Of a stretch of DNA of 64,000 nt, positions 39,452-50,600 are shown one piece after another. The notes beneath the pieces were generated by a model, which saw only the letters and a program-made list of their open reading frames with translations, ran no database searches and was not told the DNA's origin. The position numbers and the translations under genes are program-made. The number at the start of each line of letters is the position of its first letter. Position 1 is the stretch's first letter. The stretch comes from Mannheimia glucosida (lineage in GTDB: Bacteria > Pseudomonadota > Gammaproteobacteria > Enterobacterales > Pasteurellaceae), in the NCBI RefSeq assembly GCF_046267875.1, contig NZ_CP176502.1:1674001-1738000 (forward strand), in the 5' to 3' direction.

Positions 39452-41349
39452 TTCTTACTCGCCTCATTGTTAAATCTTAATAGCTTTTGTTCTACACCAT
39501 TGATAGAATAATTTACTTCTAATCTGTCTGGTCTACTTGAACTAGGATCCTGTCTAATAAATCTTGTGTTTACATTAACTGTTTTCCCCTCTTTTACGGC
39601 TTTGTTTATTATATTCTCAAAATAAACTTTATATGCAGAGTTATTAAAATTAGCATCTTGTGGGAATAAATTATATCTATCACAAGTGCCACCTTGACTA
39701 CAAGCCTGTATATGACCTCCTACATCTGTTGGTAATCCTTCTTTACCAACCTGAGTCTGTCTTTTATCTCTTGGCATTTTCATATCTATTGGAGAATATG
39801 AAATTTCTTCTACATATCCATAATTATTTGTCTTAAATTTAGTTCCATTACTTAGCTCATAATTTGTATTAGCTGCTAAGTTATTAACTAGATGACTTTC
39901 ATCACTTCCTTTAATTAAAGACTTATTAAAATCTACATGTATGGTTTTATAACCTAATGTTTCTCCAACTACTGATAAATCACTACTCGCATTAATACTA
40001 TTTGGAGCTTTCCTAGAAAAATCACCTAGCTTAGAATTATTAGGTAAAACTTTTGTTGGCAATAACAACCCTGTTAATATTCCAGAGAAATTCTCTAACG
40101 CTTGTTGATCCCCTTCATAAGCTTGCTTCGCAACTGCTTTTACACCTTCCCAATATTCTCCCGTCATCAAAGCATTTAATGTATTTGATACTGCTTGGTT
40201 CTTTCCTGCTAGATCAATCTTTGCCTGATTACAATAACTATCGCCGACAGCACAAGTAGTTAACAGAGCAAATGTATCAAATACTGTATCTCCAACGAAT
40301 AAAGCTGAATCAGCACCTTCCTCAACAACATCAATTACACCATTAATAAACTGTGATGCAGTATTATGACCAATTTTTTCTCTGACTTTTAGTTTCCACT
40401 TTTCAGCATCTGCTTTTTTATTTTCTCTCAACCTATCAACTACAAGTGAATTATTCTCCACCGCATTCTTCCCTACCTCTTGCCCAGTTTTCATCGCTTG
40501 AGCCGTTGATAGGGAATTTCCTCCGCTTGTAGATAATCCACCAGCCAACCCAGCCGCTACTTGGCTGAGTTCCGACACCGTTTGTTTCTCTGCTTCCGTT
40601 AGGTTTTCAGGGGATTTATCAAACACTTGCTCTGAAATAAGTTTTGCCCCCACTTCGCCTGTTACCGCTGCAACCGCTCCTGCACCAGCTTTGCCGCCTT
40701 GTGCATAGGCTTCCACCGCTCCCCAAAGGGCGTGAGCTATCAGGTTCGCTTCTGTATTACCCTCTGTTGCCTGCTTAATTTCTGTGTTGATATAAGGCGA
40801 AACCGCTCCCGTTATTACCCCTGCCGTTGGGCTGCCACCTAAGGCTAACCCTACTGCGTTGGTAATCGCATCCACACCTTGTCGGTAAGCTCCACCGGTT
40901 TCCCATTTCTCCGCTTCGTTTTCCAGTATTTTGGCTTTGGCAAGATTGCCTGCGGCTTTGGCTTGTTCTGCCTCTACCCGTTTACTTTCTGCGTGAGTGG
41001 CAACTTTTTCATTGATAGTTGCCAGCGTGATGGTTTGGAAATCGCTTAGGGCTTTTACCTGATAATCCAGCTCTTTTTGGAGTTTGGTTTTATCAAAGTT
41101 ATTCTCGAGCTTGCCTGAACGGCTTTCCGCTGTTTCAGTTGTGATGTCGGTTTTGATTCCTTCCTTGATTTGAGCCGCAGTTTTGCCTGTTTTGTTTAAT
41201 TGTCCTTGTTCATCTCGAATAATCAGGTTCTGCGTGTTAATGCCGAATCTTGTTTGGCTGGATTGGCTGTCTTGGTCTTTACCATAACCAATCGCATTGC
41301 TTAGGCTGTGGGTTGGCTTGCCCTCTTTATCTACCCTTTGCCCGTTAAC
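39448..41349 (-). pseudogene. Orphan CdiA module with DNA/RNA non-specific endonuclease toxin (intact frame, no start)
   Basis: The frame is open from the edge of repeat D (41349) without a proper start; a GTG at 40875 is the first usable one. It repeats the end of the CdiA stalk (FGINTQNLIIRDEQGQLNKT), the linker and PT-VENN domain, and VENN (40450-40461). The toxin region ends with GGHIQACSQGGTCDRYNLFPQDANFNNSAYKV (split here: GGHIQACSQGG / TCDRYNLFPQDANFNNSAYK) and RQDPSSSRPDRLEVNYSING, the signature of Endonuclease_NS_2-type nucleases, with the catalytic His in GGH and the Asn in NLFPQD. Good DNA identity to cdiA (compare 42798-43560) over about 800 bp would favour recombination. The immunity gene overlaps its stop. 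Confidence 0.75.
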
Positions 41350-41440
41350 CCCCCGATGGCACTCGTCTCTGACGAGTGCCTGTATCTCATATTTTAGATA
41401 AATTGTTTAGCACCCGTCTGGAGGCGGGCGCTATCGGGGG
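41350..41440. repeat. CDI module-boundary repeat D
   Basis: Outer ends CCCCCGAT (41350-41357) and ATCGGGGG (41433-41440). Inside are a perfect hairpin GGCACTCGTC-TCT-GACGAGTGCC (41358-41380) and an imperfect AGCACCCGTCT/AGGCGGGCGCT hairpin. Shorter than A-C and lacking the uptake-signal pair, but the ends and position are equivalent. It lies between the cdiA immunity candidate and the endonuclease module. Confidence 0.7.
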
Positions 41441-41455
41441 ATATATTAAATAATA

Positions 41456-41683
41456 TCACTTGCTACTGCTATAATAGTAACAAACAATACTACAAGATAT
41501 AATTAAAGGAATTATTAATATAATCTTCACTTCACTCCACTCAATCAGATAATCTAAATGATAAACTCCATGCACAGCTCTAATTAAATATTTACCACCT
41601 ATTAAAACTACAAAAATAGAAATAAGAAAATAGATATAGAAATAAAAAAACATTTTTGCTTTATTACTTAGATGGAGCTTCAT
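41456..41683 (-). CDS. cdiI: Two-helix membrane protein, candidate CdiI for the resident CdiA toxin
   Basis: A 75-residue protein with two hydrophobic helices (about 11-33 and 51-69: MFFYFYIYFLISIFVVLIGG and IILIIPLIISCSIVCYYY) joined by YHLDYLIEWSEVK. The ATG at 41683, preceded by GGGGG, is preferred; one at 41695 would add four residues. It overlaps the cdiA stop by 20 bases, the position of cdiI in B-A-I loci. An integral-membrane inhibitor fits a membrane-acting (ionophore-like) CdiA C-terminus. Assignment is positional. Confidence 0.6.
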   Translation of the reverse strand: MKLHLSNKAKMFFYFYIYFLISIFVVLIGGKYLIRAVHGVYHLDYLIEWSEVKIILIIPLIISCSIVCYYYSSSK

Positions 41684-44600
41684 TGTTACCCCCATTTAAG
41701 TATCTATAATTATCCCAAATCATTTCCAATGATTTACTTGTAGAGCTGTCAAACATATTTCCGACCCCTACAGGGATTGAACTAGGTTTAACAAATCGAA
41801 TGATTGGTTTTCCTTCTTTAATAAACTCCGTTCTTAGACCATTTCCATAAGTATTAATATTTCTATTTAGAGGGTTTTCTACTCCTTTACCAAAGCCATA
41901 ACCTATACTACTTGTTACTGTTTTTACACCCGCTCTTTCCAGCGCATTTTCAACCGAGAAACCTTGTAATTTCCCATCTTGCCATTTAGCATTTTCTAAG
42001 CCTCCCTCTAAAAAACCTGTTCCAATATTCCAAGCCGTATATCCTTTAAAACTAAAGTCTTTCGTAATATAGGCTTCTCCCATATCTTTTAAGGTTTCTT
42101 TTACACTAATCTCTCCATTAGTCAGGTATTGAGCACCAGCACTCACCGCACCATTCGCTCCCACTATCACACGGGTTGATGTTGATGAGAGGTCAAATAG
42201 TGCTTTACCGACTTTGCCTGCTCCCAATACAGTAGAGAAATAAAATTCAGGAACAACAGGTTCAGCACCTAATTCTCGTCCAAATACGCTATAATCATTT
42301 GACAGCCCTGATATATTTGGATATTCCCATTTTGAACTAAATTCATAGGCATTCGCTTTTTCAGTTCTAACTGCACTAGCTGCTTGGTCAATGCCTTGTG
42401 TCAGTGCTTGTTTTACAACAGGATCATTTTCAACTTTATTTCTAATCTCTGGATTAGATAAGGCATTCTCTATATGAGTAATAGCTTCACTACCTAATAG
42501 CCCTTCTGTTGGTTTGACTTTAGCTTCCGCTTTATTGGCATTCATTATTTTTGCCATCCAGCCTGAGCCGTCAAAGCGAACATTCTCTCTAGCATAATCA
42601 AATCCTTCTTTAGCAAGAGATGTATGTTTAGCACATTCCTCTGTATTTCCTCCTAGCCTACAAGCAGCTTTTAATGTTTCACTATTTGCTTTATTAATAT
42701 CAGTAAATTCTTCTTTTACCTGTTCAATACATTCTTGATTGTTACCACAAGCACTTATATCTCTTTTATAGTCAATCCAATCTTGCTTAGATAGATAGTT
42801 ATTCTCCACCGCATTTTTCCCAATTCCCTGCCCTGTTTTCACTGCTTGAGCTGTAGATAACGAACTGCCTGAACTGGAGGCTAAACCACCAGCCAATCCA
42901 GCCGCTACTTGGCTTAGCTCCGATACCGTCCGCTTTTCCCCTTCCGTTAGATTTTCAGGAGATTTACCAAACACCTGTTCTGAAATCAGTTTCGCCCCCA
43001 CTTCGCCCGTTACCGCTGCAACCGCTCCTGCACCAGCTTTGCCGCCTTGTGCATAGGCTTCCACCGCTCCCCAAAGGGCGTGAGCTATCAGGTTCGCTTC
43101 TGTATTACCCTCTGTTGCCTGCTTAATTTCTGTGTTGATATAAGGCGAAACCGCTCCCGTTATTACCCCTGCCGTTGGGCTGCCACCTAAGGCTAACCCT
43201 ACTGCGTTGGTAATCGCATCCACACCTTGTCGGTAAGCTCCTCCCGTTTCCCATTTCTCCGCTTCGTTTTCCAGTATTTTGGCTTTGGCAAGATTGCCTG
43301 CGGCTTTGGCTTTTTCTGCCTCTGCTCGTTTGCTTTCAGCGTGAGTGGCAACTTTTTCATTGATAGTTGCCAGCGTGATGGTTTGAAACTCTTGTGTCGC
43401 TTTAACCTGATAATCCAGCTCTTTTTGCAACTTATCTTTGTCAAAACGGTTTTCAAGTTTACCTGAATGGCTTTCAGCACTATCTGTTGTAATATCGGTT
43501 TTTACCTCCTCCTTTATTTGTGCTGTCGTTTTGCCTGTTTTATCAAGCTGGGCTTGCTCGTCTCGAATTATCAGGTTTTGGGTGTTAATGCCGGATGTTG
43601 TTTGGCTGGATTGACTGCCTTTATCCGAACCGTAACCTACATTCACCCCGCTTTGTAATGACGCTACACCTGTGGCTAAAACTCGGTTTCCACTTTCATC
43701 TTTGACTGTTTTTGAACTCTGTGCTTGACCTTTATCTCCCAATGGCGTATCAAAATTCGCCGCTGCACTCGCACTTACTCCCACACTACTGCCTTTGTAG
43801 TTAGCATGATTATCCAAGTTTGTGGCATTCAGCGTGCCTGTGCTGAAACGGTTTTTGCCTTCCGCTTCGGCTTTTTCAGTTGAGGTCACTAATCCGCCGG
43901 TTAATTCAGTATGCTGTTTCACCTCTACATCATACCCCTCATCCCCTGCAAATATCCCTGCCTGTTGATTGACACTGGCATAGTCGGCATTCATTTTCGA
44001 TTTGCTGTAACTCGCACTGCCTGAAACGCCATAGCCTACCGTCACTTGTCCGCTCACACTTTCTTGCTTACCCTCATACTTCATTGTGTCTTGTAAACTT
44101 TGAATGTTGAGATTTTCTGCATTCACTTTGACAGATTTGCCTTTGACTTGTGAGCCGATGATATTCGCATCACCCCCACTTTCAATCGTGGTTTGGCTGG
44201 AAAGGCTACCTACTTGGCTACCGACCCACGCTTGGCTTTCGCCGTTGCCGTAGCCTTTTGCCACGTTGCCGCCTGCTGTCACCCCAAACGCAAAACCACT
44301 TGAGCCGTAGCTAATCGCCACGCCGGCATTAAAACCACTCGATTTGTTTTTACTCCGTTCAAGGTGGTTTTCATCCACTGCTAACATATTTACACCACCT
44401 TCGCCTTTTAAGTGCGTGCCGCCTTTGCCTGATACATCGCTACCTGCAATAGTCAAGGTCGAGTTTTTGCCGTCTCCTTCGGTTTTGATATTTACCTTAC
44501 CGCCGGCGTTGATTTGGCTTTTCTCTACCTTGTTCCCTTCGCTATGTTGGGTTTCTACGCTTTTTTGCTCGCCATAGGTAATCGACACACTCACATCTTG

Positions 44601-47600
44601 GCTTAAGGCTTGCGTTGGGTTTTGGCTTAATGCTTCGGCTAATTTACCTACTTGCTCCGCTGTCCGCATTGCTTCAAAACCGGCATTCACCGCCCCTAAT
44701 GCATTAATGCGATCATTTTTACTGCTCCCTATCGCTTTTGCAGAATTTACGGTGTTTTCGACCGCTTGTATCGCATTCGTTATCGGTGTGCTAATTGCCA
44801 CCGTCACCCCTTTTTGCTCTGTGGTGCGTTTGTAATTGCTTTCATAATCCGAACGTGCTGCCGTAATGTTGGCTGATTTGGCGGTGATATCTACATCACC
44901 ATCTCGGGAGGTCACGACGCTGCCGGTTTGTTGGTAATGATTGCCTGCTTGAATGGCGGTATTCCCCGACAAGCTCCCCACTTGGCTACGAGCTGCACTT
45001 TGTTGAGTGCGGTCTTGTTCGATTTGTTCTTTTTTCGAGCCGATGGTAAAACCAAAACCACTGCCCATTAAGCCCGATTTTTTCGTGCTGCTCATTTCAT
45101 CTTGGTAATGGGTATTGACATCAGACACAATAGCAACATTGTTGCCATAAATACCCAAGGCTTCATCGCCCACCAACGAGGAGCCTTTCACTAACACATC
45201 GCCAGATTGTGCAATTACATTCACTTTGCGTCCGTCTATATTGCTACCGATGGCTTCACTGATGTCGTGTGTGTAACGGTAAGTTGACGTGGTTTTATTG
45301 AAAATACCTCGGCTGGTCGATTTTCTGGCGGTTTCCAATCGCTCTTCCGCTCTGCCTGCCTCAATCCGCACATCCCCTTGGCGTGAGCCGAGCAACACTT
45401 CGCCCGATTCACTGCTGATGTCAGACTGGCGAACTACCATATCGCCACCGCTTACCGCACGAATATTGCCTTTTGCCGAAATCCTATTGCCGACCTCTTG
45501 TGTTTGGTCTAAGCGGTAGTAGTTATCCGCATTGCCGTTGTAATGCTCTCGGTTTTGCGTTTTTAACGTGGTAATGTTGAGCGAGTTCTTCGCATCAATA
45601 TCTATTGAGCCTTTACTCTCTAGCGAAGTCGCTTTTAAGGTTATATCGCCTCCGCTCTGAACGCTTAATCTGCCGTTATTGCCTGTGACAGCGACACTGG
45701 CAAGCTGGTCTAATTGCGTGCGGATAAAGGTTTTATCTTGATTTTCGGTATGGCTTAGGGTGCTGGCAATTTCTACCCCTTTTCCACCATAAAGGGAAAG
45801 GGAATCCACCGCCTCAATTTTACCGCCTAAGTTAATTAAGGTCTGTTGTGCCGATAAATCCACATTCTTACCTAACACAATGCCTCTGTTTTCAAGCTGG
45901 TTGCTGTGTAAACGGGTTAAATCTAAACCTGCAATCACACCACTGTTTTCCACTTTATCTACACTACCAATAATTTGATTAGCCGAAATCACCGCCCCAC
46001 GAGAAGTGATATCACTATTGCGAGCCACTAAATAAACCTGCGGCACAAGGGCGGTAACTTTTCGACCATCTGCAAGGGTGATTTCTTTATTGACCAGCCA
46101 CACCATATCGGTAGTAAGTTCCGACATCTGTTTTGCCGTTAAACCCACCCCAACCGCAAGATTAAACTGTTTGGCATATTTTACTCCGCTGTTCATCAGG
46201 GCTTTATATTGCTCTAAATCATCGTTGTAACCTGCAATAAAACGTCTGCCTGTCAGTTGGTTAATCTGCTCATTCACCAGCGTACGCTCATAGAACCCAT
46301 CGCCCAAGCGTTTATGCACGTTGTCGTGGTTATGGCGAAGCTGTTCAAACATATAATCTGAACTTAGCCATTTTCGACGGTCGGTAAATTTAGGGTCGGT
46401 TTCCACTATGTAGCCGTTGGGTGCATCAGGGGTGATTTTGTATAAACTCGCCTGCGGTAAACTCACGTCTGCTAAATGGGTTTTGATAGTTGGCATTTCT
46501 AACTCGCCTAGTTTATTCGCATCAAAATTATCAACAGTTGTATTTAATTTGCCGACAACCTGCCCTGAATCAACGATTTTGTTTTTATCTTGCTCACTAA
46601 TCGTTGGCGTAAGTTTGACATTTACCGTACCGCTGTTTGGGTTGGTATCAGACCCTGTAATACTGACGGTTTCTAGGGACACATTTTGGGCTTTGGTTTG
46701 TTCATCAACAGTCGCATTAGATGAAATTGGAGTGCCGATGGTGTTTAGCACCAAATCAAACTTAATCTGCTTTGATGGTTCTTGATCAATATCTTTTTTA
46801 ATCTTTTCATCAAAGAAAAACCGTTTAGTTTGCCATTTTTTCGGTCTATATCTATCTTGATAATAACGATAAAAATAACCGTCATTATGGATATTCATAG
46901 TAGCTTCCAGATCCTTATTAATCAGAACCCCTTGATTTGAAATAATTTTTTCATTTGATTCAGTAATTTCTTTGCTATTAAAAAACAGCTTTCCGCCAAC
47001 CATAAGTTGGCTATAGAGATTTAATGCATTTTCACTATTCAAATTCAAATTTCCACCCACTAAAAATTTAGCAGAAGCTTGACTTTGAATTTCTGGAATA
47101 TATTTAGTTTGCGTATATTTTTTCCTTTGCCAATATTCGTCTCTATAAGCTACTTCGTTAGATCTAGTTTTATCATAAAACATAAATACTGCCCGCTTAT
47201 GACGCTGCCCATTATTGTATTCCATTTCTCCATCAACACCGTTTCTATACCATTCATTAACTGTATGAGTAGTACTATTTTCTCTGCCATATAGATCAAA
47301 TTCTTCTTTTTCTTCACGTATTGTAGTACTGACATGAATATCTCGATTTTCTATTTTCTGAGCATTAACTGTAGAATTACCTAAAAATTCAATTGTGGCA
47401 CTTTCATTCTGAATTAAACTTGCATTACCTATAACGTTCCCATTTTCATCAAAACTATTCCCTATATCGGCTTGACCTAATGATAAGATATATGCCCCAT
47501 CACGATTTATTAAAGTATCTATACCAAGAGCTAATCTTTCCCTTGCAGCGATAGTGGCAGAACTTACTTTTCCATCAACTGTTTCCGCAAGATTGTTTAT

Positions 47601-50600
47601 ATTTTTTGCTTTAAGCGAGAGATGATCACCATAAATCCGCCCCGTACCAATATTGTTAATTTCAGTGGCATTTAGCAGGGTTTTCTCGCCGTCAATTAAA
47701 CCTCTATTGGTTATTTCATTGGCGGTTAATTTGCTGTTTTTTGAGGAAATTTCACCGCTTGCGGTATTGATAATTTGATTGGCAGCAAGCGTTGCTTTAT
47801 TGCCAATCAATAAAGCGACATTATTGGTAAAATTGCCTTGCGTGCTAAAATCTAAACTATTGCCCACTTCAAAGGCGTTATTTAAGGTAAAGCTGTCTTT
47901 TAAGCGAACAGTTAAATCCCCTTGCGTTTTAATTGAGCCTTCCTGTTCCAACGTTTTTGCCGTTAAGTTAAGGCGATTTTTCGCTTGAATTAAGCCCTCT
48001 TGGTTGTTAAGGCTTAAATTGCCATTATCTTTGATGGTAAGTGTATTCTCTGAAAGTACTTCTCCCTGAAAATTATCTAGGGTTTGATTAACCGTTATCG
48101 CAGCAGCATCAGTAACATAAACACCACCTCGTTGATTAGAGAACATATTGCTGTTTAGCGTTAATTGCCCTGCTTGAATACCTTGTGTTGGGGCTTTATC
48201 TGCGGTTTTTCTTTTCGTGTTTTGGTTATCTAGTTGCTCTGCATTTAACACAAGCTGAGTTGTGCCTAAAATCAATGAGCCTTTATCACTCATGGCAGTA
48301 TTATCTATCACTTTTGCATTCACTTCTGCCGTTTTCGCGGTAATTGAGCCAGCTTTATTGTCAATTTGTGCAGCATTGAGCGTTAAACCTTCGTTACTAT
48401 TTAAAATGCCTTGTTGGTTATTGATATTTGAAGCCACAGAAACGTCTAGCTGTTTATTTGAATGGATAAACCCTTGTTCATTATTCAATGATGAAAGGTT
48501 ATTTAGAGAGAGTTTATCTACGCCAATAATACCTTTATTTTCAGCCTGCGTATTACGGTTATCAATTTGATGTTGCTGTGTATTAATTTCCGTTTGTTTG
48601 GCAGAAATTAACCCGGCTCGGTTATCTATCTTACCGCTCTGAATATTTAAAGATTGGTTGGCAAACAATGTGCCATTGGCATTATCCAACGTTGATTGGT
48701 GGGTATTAATAGCAAGAGAAGCTGTTTTACTGGCAATAATGCCATTCTGGTTAGTAATGCCCTGTTTGGCTTCTAGTGTGAATGATTTCTCTGCTTGTAA
48801 ACGGCTATGCTGATTAATCACTTTATCGGCATTGAGGGTAATTTCATTCGCACTAATTTCACTATTTTGGCTTGAATTAAGCTCTGATAAAGCAAGTGTT
48901 GCTTTACCTGCGGTAATCAATCCATTTTGTTGTGACAAATTTTTCGCTTGAATATCAAGATCACTGCTGATACGAATTTGCCCGCTATCATTGGTTATTT
49001 CGGCTGTATTGAGTTGAGCATTATTAAAGCTGATAATATTACCCACTTGGTTATCTAGCACTTTTGTATTTAATGCTAAATTTTGCTGAGCGATAATCCC
49101 TTTATCTTTTTTGCTCGTCAGCGTATTTTGATTATTTAATGTTCCGTTACCCGTATCTAGGCTAATATTATTTGCTGTGATAAGACCCTGCTCATTAGAT
49201 AATGAGCCACTTTTTACATTCAATTGTTGAGCGGCAACAATTTTACCTGCTGTATTATTGAACTGATGGTTATGCGTATTTAACTGTAAATCCGCAGTTT
49301 GGCTGCCAATAACTCCGCCAATATTGGTTACATTTCCTTCTGTTGTTATATGAGCCGCTTTTTTCGCAACAATATGGCTATTTTGATTATTCAATTCGCC
49401 TTTGGTGGTAAGATTAAGTTGCTCTGCAAAAATAAGGCTATTTTCTGTTGAAGAAAGTGTGTTTGAATTTAATTGTAGATTTTGAGCTTCAATAGTTCCT
49501 TTTTGCTGACTAATTTCACTCACCGTTAAATTCGCTTTTTGAGCCGAAGAAATAATGCCTTTATTGTTTAACAATGTGTCGGCGTTAATCTCTATCTTCT
49601 GTTCAGCACGAATAGCCTCTTCTTCATTATTGATTTGAGAAGCGGTTAAACGACTATTTTTACTGATAATTTTCCCGTTTGTATTATCTAGCGTCTGACT
49701 TTCTAATAATAATTCTTTACCTACAATGATACCTTTATCTTCTGCGTTGGTATTTTTATTACTCACCACACCATTTTTAACCGTAATGCCGGCTTTTTGT
49801 TTCGCATAAATTAAGCCGTTGTCATTATTTAAGTGTTGGCTGTTGAGTTGTATATTTTCCCCTGAAAATAATTTTCCATCCGCAGAATTTACACTGCCGT
49901 TTAAATTCAAATAAAGTGATTTTCCACTGCTTAGCGTACCTTGTTTATTGTCTAATTGCTTAGCATTAATCGCAAAATTACCCTGTGTGCTAAATTCACC
50001 ACTTTGTGTATTGATTATCTCACCGTTTAAATGCAGATCCTGCTCACCCGTTTGTTTCCAGACGGCATTTTGTGCATTTAAGACTGTTTGTGAGGTATTT
50101 ATCGCTTTTGCCGTTAAAGAACTACCTTGTGTAGAAAGTAAGTTTGGCGTGGTTAGAGTGAGTTGTTCTGCCGTGAAATAGGCACTATTCGCCTGAATAT
50201 CGCCCGATTTGGCACTGTATTCAACGGTATGGGCATTATTTTGGCTCTGATTGGCATCAATCTCAGCTGCCGCAACGTGAATTTTCCCCGAAGCTAAATT
50301 TTTGCCCTGCAACGTGGCTTTTTCGGTGGTTGCAACCGTGATAGCTTTCCCGGTTACAGATTGAGCTTCCAACTTCCGCACTTCGCCCTGTGCTGTGTTT
50401 GTAATATCTACCCCTGCGGCAATCAGTGAGTTTTTGTCGGCGTGAATTTGGCGGGCGGTGTAGGTGATATTGCCTTTTGCCACCGTTTCGCCGCTTTGTT
50501 GGATTTTAGTATCAGCTTTTTTCTGAATATTGCCGCCCCTCGCCACGATGGAACCGCTATTTTGAATATCGGCTTTCGAGTTAAACTGAATATCGCCCTG

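Noticed and set aside
35829..41440. Recurring repeats that could be taken for a CRISPR array
   Set aside because: Only four copies of about 90-140 bp, separated by 1-2.4 kb of coding DNA, with palindromic structure and no cas genes.
47150..47335. Short extra frame inside cdiA (and many similar ones between 41.7 and 51.7 kb)
   Set aside because: Shadows of the 10 kb cdiA frame; no start signals or conserved domains.
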